Below, in pieces: positions 8,696 through 16,256 of a stretch of DNA of 37,391 nt; within the stretch, counting starts at the first letter, position 1; every line of letters begins with the position of its first letter. Origin of the DNA: HGM13006 sp964527315. Its GTDB lineage: Bacteria; Bacillota; Clostridia; Oscillospirales; Oscillospiraceae. The translations under genes were made by a program, and so were the position numbers. The stretch spans positions 1 through 37,391 of the forward strand of contig CAZGOQ010000007.1 of assembly GCA_964527315.1 (NCBI GenBank), given 5' to 3'. Under the pieces are notes generated by a model. It did not search any database. It saw only the letters and a list, made by a program, of their open reading frames with translations, and was not told the DNA's origin.

Positions 8696-8729
8696 TTGCA
8701 AAACCTGTCCAAATCGGATATAATATCCG
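8696..8729 (+). promoter_or_regulatory. Promoter and probable TetR operator
   Basis: TTGCAA (8696-8701) and TATAAT (8719-8724) are 17 nt apart. The -10 box lies inside a perfect palindrome, CGGATAT-A-ATATCCG (8715-8729). A TetR-type dimer bound there would block polymerase, so autorepression of the downstream operon is likely. Confidence 0.65.
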
Positions 8730-8807
8730 CAGCGTTGATTTACCGCATCGAGAAAGACGGCGCATGAAGAGACGAGGATGTGTCAGAACAGGGAAGGGGC
8801 GGACGCC

Positions 8808-9419
8808 GTGGGGAAGGTCGATGGCAATAAAAAACAAAAACTGAACACTATGCTGGATACCGCGCTGCGCCTGTTTACAGTCAAAGGAATTGCCAAAACC
8901 TCGATCTCCGATATTGCGGAATCCTCAGGCGTTGCCAAGGGAACCTTTTACCTTTACTTCAAGGACAAGCAGGATATTCGCAATAAGCTGGTCGCCTATC
9001 AGTCCAGCAAGATCCTCCGCATCGCGTATGAAGCAATGGAGGAGCAGACGCTGGACGCCATTGAGGATAAGATCGTGTTCTTTGTGGAGCGCGTACTGGA
9101 CGAATTGGCGGAGAAGCCGGACCTTCTGAGATTGATTTCAAAGAATCTCAGCTGGGGGATGCAGAAAAAGGAGATTTTTCGCCCGGATATCGAAGATGAC
9201 TTCGATTTGCCGGCGCTTCTGCGGCAGATGACTCAGGAAAGCGGCATAACCGGACAGGATACAGAGTTGATGCTCTACCTGATTGTGGAACTGGTGGGCG
9301 CTTCCTGTTACAGCGTGATCCTGTATCAGGTACCTTGCAGTATGCAGGAACTCAAACCCCGCCTGTTTGCCGCAGTCCGTCAAATCGTCCGACAGTTTAC
9401 CGGAGGGGAAAAGGAATGA
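8808..9419 (+). CDS. TetR/AcrR family transcriptional regulator
   Basis: This is a 203-aa one-component repressor. The N-terminal helix-turn-helix is typical of TetR (SISDIAESSGVAKGTFYLYFKDK, residues ~28-50), and the C-terminal half is the variable ligand-binding/dimerisation domain. The GTG at 8808 is chosen because AAGGGG (8794-8799) is 8 nt upstream. The ATG at 8778 has only GAGG 2 nt before it and would add ten residues before the usual TetR N-terminus. It overlaps the next gene by 4 nt (ATGA), so it heads an operon with the GT-C-like and UbiA genes and probably regulates them through the palindrome at 8715-8729. Ligand unknown. Confidence 0.9.
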   Translation: MGKVDGNKKQKLNTMLDTALRLFTVKGIAKTSISDIAESSGVAKGTFYLYFKDKQDIRNKLVAYQSSKILRIAYEAMEEQTLDAIEDKIVFFVERVLDELAEKPDLLRLISKNLSWGMQKKEIFRPDIEDDFDLPALLRQMTQESGITGQDTELMLYLIVELVGASCYSVILYQVPCSMQELKPRLFAAVRQIVRQFTGGEKE

Positions 9420-11050
9420 CAGCATACAAAGAATGGTGGCTGCGATTGGGCTTTGCCCTGTCCGGGACGGCCTATGCGGTCCTGCTGATACAGACAGAAT
9501 TCAAAATGAGTTTTGCCATTACCGGTATTTTGGCGCTTGGCCTGATGCTGGCACTGTGTTTTCACACCGGTTTTCTCAAAAAAATATTTGCCCACCGGAG
9601 CGTTGGACGGTGCCTGATTGCAGGGGCTTTGACGCTATCGGCGCTGTATACGGCGAAATCAACCTTTTTTACCAATTGCAAGGGGTGGATCAGAAAGCTG
9701 CTGGAACTGCTGGGGCTTCCGCATATTGATTTTCTGCTTCGGCTGGCGCCCTGGGCCGTAGCGCTGGCGGCGCTGCCCATGGCATTTGGTTATTTTCTCT
9801 GGTTTGTGTGTTTCTTCCAGGATCTGGGACGACACTTTTGGAGCAGGACGGATTTTACCGAGAGACTGTTTCTTCTGGGAGCGGGCATCTTTTTTTCAGT
9901 AATGATCGCCTTTACCTACTATTGCACCCAGGCATTCTATGGTGCCCATGTCAATGGGGACTGGTATAATTTTGATTTGATTTATTCCGCCGATTCCGGC
10001 TATCTGGTGCGGCAGGACGTATTCCGCAATGTGGGGGCGTCGCAGAACGACCTGCGGCAGCCGCTGTTCGGCGTGTTTGCCATGCCCTTTGCTCAGACAG
10101 CGTATTTATTCTCCAGGGGACTGTTTTTTCTGCCGAACGCATATCTGATCATCCTTCAGATCATAGGAATCCTGTTGTTTCTGGTGTCTGCGATTTTGAT
10201 TGCACGGATGATGGGACTGGAAGGAGCCGGTAAGGCACTGTTCCTGGTGTTGCTCAGCGTCTCCTTTCCAACGATGATTTTTGCCCTGACGATGGAGCAG
10301 TATTTGTTTGCGGTGTTCTATCTGATCTTGATGATCGATTTGCGGAAAGAGAAAGTGGGCGGCAGTCTGGGGTACATTGCGGCCACCGGCAGTATGTTAA
10401 CCACAGGGATCTTTTTCCCGCTGATCACATGGGATCGGAATGTGAAAAGTTTTTTGAAGAATACCGCGCTGCTCTGCGGTGCATTTTTCGCCGTTATGAT
10501 CTTATCTGGGCGGCTGACGACGTTTTTGGATATCCCCAGTTATATCAAAGGCTATGCCCAATATACCGGTGTGGAGGTTCCGTTAAGAGAAAAATTGCTG
10601 CAATATGTGAACTTCGTAGGTTCTATACTGGTGGCGCCGGCGAGCCATGTGGATTTTGAGACGTACCGGCACATATCCTGGCAGATGTATCCGGTGATTG
10701 TCTGGCGTCCTGTGGGGTTTGCTGTTCTGGCGGCAGCCATCGGCGGCGTGATCGTGGGAAGAAAAGACCCCTTTGCAAGGATTTGCGGCGTTTGGATGGG
10801 AGTTTCCTTCCTGCTGCTGGGGATAATCGGATGGGGCACGGTGGACAACGGCCTTCTGCTCTACAGCCTGTATTTCGCCTGGGCGTTTATCGCGATGGCG
10901 TTCCAATTGCTGCATCGGCTGCTGCATCGTTGGCAGAGCGTAGAGGCGGCGGTGCTTCTGGCTTTGATCCTGATGGTTGGAATTCGAAATATAACTGTGC
11001 TGAGAGAAATTCTGGTGTTTGCCACACAGTTTTTCCCTGCGTTGAGGTGA
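9416..11050 (+). CDS. Polytopic membrane protein, GT-C glycosyltransferase-like
   Basis: This is a 544-aa protein with about 12-13 hydrophobic helices. An acidic loop after an early group of helices (YNFDLIYSADSGYLVRQDVF, near residues 183-202) is followed by a short amphipathic stretch and further paired helices. This topology and the acidic residue in the first large external loop resemble GT-C glycosyltransferases, which use polyprenyl-phosphate sugars. I see no motif that proves catalysis, so a transporter or another membrane protein remains possible. The ATG at 9416 overlaps the TetR stop and has GGAGGGGAAAAGG just upstream. The next gene (UbiA type) starts 4 nt after its stop, so the three genes are co-translated. 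Confidence 0.6.
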   Translation: MTAYKEWWLRLGFALSGTAYAVLLIQTEFKMSFAITGILALGLMLALCFHTGFLKKIFAHRSVGRCLIAGALTLSALYTAKSTFFTNCKGWIRKLLELLGLPHIDFLLRLAPWAVALAALPMAFGYFLWFVCFFQDLGRHFWSRTDFTERLFLLGAGIFFSVMIAFTYYCTQAFYGAHVNGDWYNFDLIYSADSGYLVRQDVFRNVGASQNDLRQPLFGVFAMPFAQTAYLFSRGLFFLPNAYLIILQIIGILLFLVSAILIARMMGLEGAGKALFLVLLSVSFPTMIFALTMEQYLFAVFYLILMIDLRKEKVGGSLGYIAATGSMLTTGIFFPLITWDRNVKSFLKNTALLCGAFFAVMILSGRLTTFLDIPSYIKGYAQYTGVEVPLREKLLQYVNFVGSILVAPASHVDFETYRHISWQMYPVIVWRPVGFAVLAAAIGGVIVGRKDPFARICGVWMGVSFLLLGIIGWGTVDNGLLLYSLYFAWAFIAMAFQLLHRLLHRWQSVEAAVLLALILMVGIRNITVLREILVFATQFFPALR

Positions 11051-11054
11051 TCAA

Positions 11055-11924
11055 ATGAAAGCTTACATACGCTTGGCCCGGCCGACGCACGCGGTAAAAA
11101 ATCTCCTGGTGCTGCTTCCGTTGCTTTGCAGCGGACAGCTTCTGGAGCCGAATCGGCTACTGTCCGCCATTTGGGGATTTCTGGCCTTTTCCCTGCTGTC
11201 CTCGTCGATCTATGTGATCAACGATATTCGGGATCGGGAAAAGGATCGAAAAAATCCAACCAAGTGTGTCCGTCCCATTGCAGCGGGAGAAGTGCAGGTA
11301 CCGGGAGCGGTTGGATTTTGTCTAATGCTGCTATTGCTGGCTGTAGGCTTTGGATATCTGGCGACGGGAAATAAGCTGCAAAGTTGGCTGGCTTTTGGCG
11401 CCTATTTCCTGCTGAATCTGGGGTATAGCTTCGGCCTGAAAAACATACCGCTTCTGGATGTTGCCATATTAGTATCCGGCTATCTGCTCCGGATGTTCTA
11501 TGGCGGCGCAATTACCGGGATCGTGTTGAGCAAGTGGCTGTGCCTGACGGTGATTGCCATGTCCTTCTATCTGGGACTGGGAAAGCGCAGAGGGGAACTG
11601 ACGGGGAAGTCCGACGATGTCCGGACTGTGCTGAAATTTTACAGTCACAGTTTTTTGGATAAAAATATGTATATGTGTGTCACACTGACGGTGCTGTTTT
11701 ATTCCCTGTGGACGGTAGACTCTCTGACTGTTGCGCGGGTCGGATCGGAAAACCTCATCTGGACGGTTCCGTTGGTGATCCTGATTTGCATGAAATACAG
11801 TCTGGATGTGGAGGGAGATTCCAATGGCGACCCGGTGGAAGTGCTGCTGCACGACAAGATCCTGTTGTTCATGGGATTGTTGTTGGGGATCATCGTTTTT
11901 TCTTTGATTCATCTTGCGCACTGA
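11055..11924 (+). CDS. UbiA prenyltransferase, DPPR-synthase-like
   Basis: This is a 289-aa integral membrane UbiA-superfamily protein with about eight or nine helices. The first aspartate motif reads YVINDIRDREKDRKNPTK and is followed by RPIAAGEV. Later segments LGKRRGEL, FYSHSFLDKNM and GDPVEVLLHDK match the decaprenyl-phosphate 5-phosphoribosyltransferase group (mycobacterial Rv3806c, rhizobial NoeC) better than quinone or heme UbiA enzymes. That group transfers phosphoribose from PRPP to a polyprenyl phosphate. It is the last gene of the TetR operon, and a PAP2 phosphatase gene lies upstream. The set suggests synthesis and use of a polyprenyl-phospho-pentose. The prenyl acceptor and the glycan product are inferred. 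Confidence 0.82.
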   Translation: MKAYIRLARPTHAVKNLLVLLPLLCSGQLLEPNRLLSAIWGFLAFSLLSSSIYVINDIRDREKDRKNPTKCVRPIAAGEVQVPGAVGFCLMLLLLAVGFGYLATGNKLQSWLAFGAYFLLNLGYSFGLKNIPLLDVAILVSGYLLRMFYGGAITGIVLSKWLCLTVIAMSFYLGLGKRRGELTGKSDDVRTVLKFYSHSFLDKNMYMCVTLTVLFYSLWTVDSLTVARVGSENLIWTVPLVILICMKYSLDVEGDSNGDPVEVLLHDKILLFMGLLLGIIVFSLIHLAH

Positions 11925-11934
11925 AAAGAGAGTA

Positions 11935-12070
11935 CGGGCCTGCTGCAAAATGCAATTCTTGCGGAACCTGCCCATCCAAAAAGGTAGAAATAGCGGGAGA
12001 AATCACGAAGGCCTGTGATTTCTCCCGCTTCAAAATCCGGTTAAATTTTAGAAAAGTCTATTTTGCGGCG
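11935..12070 (-). repeat. Dispersed ~137-nt intergenic repeat, copy B (inverted)
   Basis: Read on the minus strand, this aligns end to end with 1811-1948 at roughly three quarters identity by eye. The central stem (11992-12006 with 12015-12029) is a perfect 15 bp. Its A-to-G and T-to-C differences from copy A fall at paired positions. The outer blocks GCAAAAT and ATTTTGC also covary with copy A. It fills the gap between the convergent UbiA and flavoprotein genes. A shortened relative of its two ends is seen at 23227-23257. Confidence 0.72.
11992..12029. terminator. Bidirectional hairpin between the UbiA and flavoprotein genes
   Basis: A perfect 15-bp stem with an 8-nt loop. On the minus strand it is followed by ATTTCTACCTTTTTGG, which suits termination of the flavoprotein operon. 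On the plus strand a second small hairpin (12065-12077) with GTTTTTGATTTTT follows. Confidence 0.72.
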
Positions 12071-12094
12071 TAGCCGCGTTTTTGATTTTTCGGG

Positions 12095-13840
12095 TTATTT
12101 TGCCGCCTCTTTTCCTGCTTCCCGGCCAAGGGTCACGCACATGCCAATGCTGAGTCCGGCGGTGGGGGTGGAATACTGGGGACCCCAGCGGCGGCCGCAG
12201 CAGTTGCCGGTGGCATAAAGCCCGGGAATCGGATCAAAGCCGTCGTCCAGCACATTCTGCCGTTCATCGGTAAGCAGTCCGCCGCAGGTACACATGATGC
12301 GGCCCACATAGTTAAAGTCATTGAACTGAATGAACAGGGGCCATTGATCCAGAGGGCGCAGCAGTTTGGCGTCTTTGCCGAAATCATCGTCCCGGCCTTT
12401 TTTGCAGATCTCATTGTACCGGAGAATGCTGATTCTGACATTTTCCCGAAGCGGACCGATCAGTTCCGCATTGTCCAGCAACTCCTCCATGTTGTTTCCG
12501 CAGACAATACGGACCGGCCCGTTGGGCGCCCTGGAAATGGCGCCGCCCTTTCCAGCCGCTTTGGCCGCAGCGATCGCCCGGGTGACGCTGTCCACATAGT
12601 GAGGGTCAGAGTTGTCAAAGCCCTCATGGGCGGGAACGGCCCATTGAAGATCCTCCAAAACATTGGCGTCAAAAATGTTATAGTAAGTACCGTGTTTCAT
12701 CTGGTTGCCCTGGAAACCGGTGATGACCGGGTCGCCAAAGCACTCGTTGCAGAAACGCTTTCCGTTGGGATCCAGCCATAAAAGACCATGGACACAGTTG
12801 AACCCCCTGGGGGTGTTGAAGTTGCCGCCCATAGTGGGAATGGGGCCTGCTTCCAGCCGCCCGCCGGCCCAGACGCCCAACTTCAGGGCCATGCCCTTGC
12901 GGCCCATGCCTCTTGGAAAAGTCTCATCGCCGCTGAATAGGCCGTTAAAGTCCGGCAGAAGATCCTCCAGCATCTCCCTGTTGCCGCCAAAGCCGCCGGC
13001 AGCCAGGATCACAGATTTTGCGGCGATAAATTTGTGATAAGCACCGGCCTTGTCCTGGGCAATGATGCCCGTGATGCGGCCGCTTTCCTTCAAAATGTCT
13101 ACTGCGGACATGCCAAAGAACATTTCACCGCCCAAATCTATGGCTTTTTTCTGGTTGGCTCTGCACAGGCCAAGCAATGAGGGACTGGTGGAGACAACCT
13201 CCAGTGCGTCCACCCTGCCGGCGCCGCCCATGGGCATTTCACCGGGGCCGCCAAGATCTCCCTCTACAGGAATGCCACCGGGAAGATCGGGCTTCCCACC
13301 TGGGCCATCGGTCTCACCTGGGCCATCAGGACTGTCAGGGCCTCCATGAGGCGGGGGGCCAAAGCCACCGGGCTGCGGGAATTTGGCGGTGCCGGGCCAG
13401 AAGTGATAACCCGCCATTTCGCCGTCAAAACGCTTGCCGCCGGGCCAGAAAGCGATGGAGACCTTGCTGAAATCCTCCACCATATCGGTATACCAGTCAA
13501 AGGCGCTTCCGGCGTTTTGGCAAAAGCGCATCACAAGGCCCGGATTGGCCCGGCCCACGCTGCGGCGCATCAGTTCGTTGTAATAGTCGATGGGGTCTAT
13601 TTCCGGAACGCCGCGGCTTTTTAGAAATTTCGAGTTGAAGTGGCCATAGTCTGCGCCCCAGACGCTATAGGTTTTTTCGGTTTTTTCCTCGATGCCAATG
13701 ACCCTTGCGCCTGCCTCCGCTGCGGCACGGACTGCCGCGGAACCGGCATGGGCAAGGCCTACCACAAGAACATCCGTCTCATGGGTAAATTTGATTTGTT
13801 CCTCCGGAATTGGCGCCGGAGGGGTACGCCAGGAACTCAT
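12095..13840 (-). CDS. FAD-dependent oxidoreductase, fumarate-reductase/ketosteroid-dehydrogenase type
   Basis: This 581-aa cytoplasmic flavoprotein has no signal peptide. The N-terminal FAD site is DVLVVGLAHAGSAA (residues ~23-36), in which the second Gly of GxGxxG is Ala. Conserved FAD_binding_2 blocks follow: ILAAGGFGGN, GKRFCNE and the C-terminal CTCGGLLTD and PIPGLYATGNCCG. Members reduce or dehydrogenate C-C bonds next to carbonyls (fumarate, urocanate, 3-ketosteroids, bile-acid BaiJ/BaiP). Residues ~153-208 are an unusual Pro/Gly/acidic insert (GGPDSPDGPGETDGPGG). The ATG at 13840 has AAGGAGG (13848-13854) 7 nt upstream; the TTG at 13846 is too close to that site. It is the last gene of a four-gene operon, 12 nt after an NTF2-like gene. 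Substrate and electron donor are unknown. Confidence 0.87.
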   Translation of the reverse strand: MSSWRTPPAPIPEEQIKFTHETDVLVVGLAHAGSAAVRAAAEAGARVIGIEEKTEKTYSVWGADYGHFNSKFLKSRGVPEIDPIDYYNELMRRSVGRANPGLVMRFCQNAGSAFDWYTDMVEDFSKVSIAFWPGGKRFDGEMAGYHFWPGTAKFPQPGGFGPPPHGGPDSPDGPGETDGPGGKPDLPGGIPVEGDLGGPGEMPMGGAGRVDALEVVSTSPSLLGLCRANQKKAIDLGGEMFFGMSAVDILKESGRITGIIAQDKAGAYHKFIAAKSVILAAGGFGGNREMLEDLLPDFNGLFSGDETFPRGMGRKGMALKLGVWAGGRLEAGPIPTMGGNFNTPRGFNCVHGLLWLDPNGKRFCNECFGDPVITGFQGNQMKHGTYYNIFDANVLEDLQWAVPAHEGFDNSDPHYVDSVTRAIAAAKAAGKGGAISRAPNGPVRIVCGNNMEELLDNAELIGPLRENVRISILRYNEICKKGRDDDFGKDAKLLRPLDQWPLFIQFNDFNYVGRIMCTCGGLLTDERQNVLDDGFDPIPGLYATGNCCGRRWGPQYSTPTAGLSIGMCVTLGREAGKEAAK

Positions 13841-13852
13841 GATCAAACCTCC

Positions 13853-14602
13853 TTAGAAATGATTTGGATTATTCCGTCCCGGAGAGAAGGAATGCGCATC
13901 GTCCAAGGTCTTATATGGCTCCGGCCAGTAAACTGTTTTCTGAACGGTTTGTACCACATCATAGTCTACATGCAGCGGGCCGGGATCGGTGACCGGAGGA
14001 GGATTGTGATAACCGGGCTGGGTGAAGCGGCCCTTCTTTGCCTGCTCGTAGCGGTCATGGGCCCAGTTGCCGTTGTTGTAGTCCATAAAGCCGTCGGGGC
14101 AGACCTGCTCGTGAAGATATTCCCAGCGGCCGTTGTTATAGACGAAATCGGAGCCGTAACGTTCGTTAAGGATGCGGCCGCCTGCCACCAGTGAGTTTTC
14201 ACCGCTCATGACAAAAGGACCGGGCGTGATATAGGTGCTGCGGCAGGATTTTCCGTCTGCGGCTACTTCCACCACGCCGGAAGAGAGCGCGTGGCAGGCG
14301 TTTTTGCCCATAGAGCGGGGATCCTTCCGGGCCGCCTCCGGATCCTTTTCCATGGCGCGGAGCCATTGCTGATAAGCGCCGGGGTCCACCTGGCATACGC
14401 TGTCATACCACACCTGATCGAAGCCCACCATGCGGCCAAAGCTGTGGGCCCATGTGGCGTCCTTGCTGCGGTTCCAGATGCCATCCCACTCTTCGGCTGA
14501 GTACATCATGCCATGGAGATAGCTGTGGGTGGATTTGATTTGTTCGCATTGTTGGCTGCCAAGGGCGTTGTGCAGCCGCTGCTGAAATGTCAGATTTGAC
14601 AT
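13853..14602 (-). CDS. NTF2/SnoaL-like protein 1
   Basis: This 249-aa soluble protein has one NTF2-like domain, inferred from the N-terminal helical part (MMYSAEEWDGIWNRSKD), the middle segment with MSGENSLVAGGRILNERYG and a Trp/His strand (NGRWEYLHEQVC). The domain is the fold of ketosteroid isomerase, polyketide cyclases and the bile-acid 7-dehydratases BaiE/BaiI. The protein is longer than typical single-domain members (~130-170 aa). The C-terminal tail contains WPEPYKTLDDAHSFSPG, shared in pattern with the two upstream paralogs. GGAGGTAA lies before the ATG and overlaps the preceding stop, so translation is coupled. Catalysis (dehydration, isomerisation) is inferred from the fold only. 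It is the most divergent of the three. Confidence 0.68.
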   Translation of the reverse strand: MSNLTFQQRLHNALGSQQCEQIKSTHSYLHGMMYSAEEWDGIWNRSKDATWAHSFGRMVGFDQVWYDSVCQVDPGAYQQWLRAMEKDPEAARKDPRSMGKNACHALSSGVVEVAADGKSCRSTYITPGPFVMSGENSLVAGGRILNERYGSDFVYNNGRWEYLHEQVCPDGFMDYNNGNWAHDRYEQAKKGRFTQPGYHNPPPVTDPGPLHVDYDVVQTVQKTVYWPEPYKTLDDAHSFSPGRNNPNHF

Positions 14603-14613
14603 AGTTTACCTCC

Positions 14614-15453
14614 TTATCGCCAGGACCGCAGCGGGTCAGGGTGGCCGTCGGGGCCATAACTCTGCTTCGGGTCGTAGGTCTCGTTGGGCGTGTAAGTGTA
14701 AGGCATCTGCTTCGGCAGATCGTTCCAGGCCCATTTGACCACATAGGGCTTTGCAATGGTAGGCGTGCCGTAGTCGTCCTCATAGGGGTCTTTTCCCATG
14801 TCGGGCATGGGGGGCGGTCCACCGGGGCCGCCTTCGCCCTCGGGAGATGGTCCCTCTTTTTTCTCCCCGTCGTCCTCGGGGGGAGGTCCGCCGAAGGGGC
14901 CGCTGGCCGCGCCGGGCACCGGAGCGGCGGGGATGGACAAATCGTGCATGGACTTGATATGCCAGATCTTCCAGACGCCGTTTTCCTTCACCAGATCCGC
15001 CAGAATATGACCGGAGGTCCAGTAGCCCTTGGCGGTGCCGTCCGCCTGGGGATCGGTCTGATGGCCGTGGTCATAGGCCAGGTACCGGGCGGTCTTGCCG
15101 TCGCCGGAGAGTTCCACCATGACGGTATGATAGGTGTGGGCGTTCATGACGCTGTTGCCATATTCCGCGTCCGGGAGGCTCTTCTTGACCAGCTCCAGCT
15201 GGGCCATGCGCTTTTCACGAATGCCGTCCACATAGTAATTTTTGATATCGTCCATGCCAACAAAATATCCCAGATTGTTGGAAAGGGAAGCGCTGTCCTG
15301 ATAGGTCCTGTCCTGCACCCAGAGTTCATCCAGTTCCCGCTGCCGCCAGTCGTTCTGCTTATAGTAGCACCTGCGGCACATCAGATCCTTGACTTCCTCC
15401 TTGTCCCAAAGTCTGGTGACCAGTTCTTCATCCGTATATCTCAGATTCATCAT
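14614..15453 (-). CDS. NTF2/SnoaL-like protein 2 with low-complexity insert
   Basis: This 279-aa protein has a SnoaL-like domain in residues ~10-170. It includes the initial helix (EEVKDLMCRRCYYKQND), the beta-strand region with HTYHTVMVELSGDGKTARYLAYD and the ending GVWKIWHIKSMHDLS. These resemble BaiE-type dehydratases and SnoaL cyclases. Residues ~176-222 are a Pro/Gly/Glu/Met insert (GGPPPEDDGEKKEG, GGPPPMPDMGK) like those in the operon flavoprotein and the 699-aa beta-helix protein. The tail YTPNETYDPKQSYGPDG parallels the C-terminus of its paralogs. GAGGGGG (15462-15468) precedes the ATG at 15453; the adjacent ATG at 15450 is equally possible. It is 15 nt after the upstream gene and 11 nt before the next. 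Function unknown. Confidence 0.76.
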   Translation of the reverse strand: MMNLRYTDEELVTRLWDKEEVKDLMCRRCYYKQNDWRQRELDELWVQDRTYQDSASLSNNLGYFVGMDDIKNYYVDGIREKRMAQLELVKKSLPDAEYGNSVMNAHTYHTVMVELSGDGKTARYLAYDHGHQTDPQADGTAKGYWTSGHILADLVKENGVWKIWHIKSMHDLSIPAAPVPGAASGPFGGPPPEDDGEKKEGPSPEGEGGPGGPPPMPDMGKDPYEDDYGTPTIAKPYVVKWAWNDLPKQMPYTYTPNETYDPKQSYGPDGHPDPLRSWR

Positions 15454-15468
15454 CGAAATATCCCCCTC

Positions 15469-16197
15469 TCACATTCCATAGCTGAAGGTTTCATCGAAGG
15501 TTTCATAAGGCTCCGGCAGCCGGGGCGATACCGTAAAGGGCCGTCCGGGATAGTAATTTTCCCGCAATACGGCTTTCACGTTCGGTTCCGGGAAGTGAAA
15601 CTCCTTCAGGGAAGCAAAAGCCGGTTCCTCCGGGAAGGTCAGAGGCGCGTCAGCCCAGTCTCCTCCGGTGGGATTGTTGATGTCGGTCAGATATTGCATA
15701 TGCCAGATTTTCCAGCTGTCATGCTCCAGAATGAAATCCACACAGTAGTAGCCCCAGTCCCAATAACTCACGGGGCCGGAGGGAGTCATATCCGCATAGG
15801 TGCCGTGCAAACTCCAGAGACCTTTTCCGGTTTTTCCGTCTTCCGCGATTTCGATTACAAAGGTGTCTGCGGGTTTGACGCCCAGCTGCCCCACGCCGTA
15901 CAGTTCCTCCCGGCTCTTTCCGGCCAGCTTTTCCGGAAAGACATTTGCCAAAATATCGCTGGCAAGCTGGATTTTTTCGCCCAGCGCGTCATAATAGCCT
16001 TTGACGGCGGCTTTTCCATTGTACCATCCGGTGTTGACGCCAAGGCAGACGTCGTCCCGTTTGCTCCACCAGCGGTCATAAATCAGCGCTTCCTCCATCA
16101 TTAAGTAGCTTTGGGTCATTTTGCCGATGATGTTCTGCATTTCCCGGCGGGCTTCCCAGCGGGTGAGAAGTTCTTCCGGTGTAAAGGAATGTTTCAA
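15469..16197 (-). CDS. NTF2/SnoaL-like protein 3, first gene of the operon
   Basis: This protein is 242 aa from the TTG at 16197. The SnoaL-like domain spans residues ~10-180, from helix LTRWEARREMQNIIGK to the closing strand HDSWKIWHMQYLTD, which matches the WKIWH motif of NTF2-like protein 2. The C-terminal tail ends LPEPYETFDETFSYG, again like the paralogs. I prefer the TTG because AGGAAAGGGG lies 7-8 nt upstream (plus-strand 16205-16214). The in-frame GTG at 16236 has no good ribosome site and would sit only ~14 nt from the predicted transcription start. With GTG the protein would have 255 aa. It begins the operon NTF2-3, NTF2-2, NTF2-1, flavoprotein. The reaction is unknown. Confidence 0.72.
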   Translation of the reverse strand: MKHSFTPEELLTRWEARREMQNIIGKMTQSYLMMEEALIYDRWWSKRDDVCLGVNTGWYNGKAAVKGYYDALGEKIQLASDILANVFPEKLAGKSREELYGVGQLGVKPADTFVIEIAEDGKTGKGLWSLHGTYADMTPSGPVSYWDWGYYCVDFILEHDSWKIWHMQYLTDINNPTGGDWADAPLTFPEEPAFASLKEFHFPEPNVKAVLRENYYPGRPFTVSPRLPEPYETFDETFSYGM

Positions 16198-16256
16198 TAC
16201 GATACCCCTTTCCTGTTCAAAGTTCCGAATCTTCACGCCTGATCGGGTCTATAAAA

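Noticed and set aside
14641..16104. 487-codon open frame on the plus strand
   Set aside because: It lies opposite two NTF2-like genes that have ribosome sites, tight spacing and recognisable domains; the plus frame has none.
5780..16236. Calling the reductase, NTF2 and flavoprotein genes a bile-acid 7-dehydroxylation (bai) cluster
   Set aside because: The CoA ligase, CoA transferase and dehydrogenase genes are missing, the NTF2-like proteins are much longer than BaiE, and genes on opposite strands intervene. Only a loose analogy is justified.
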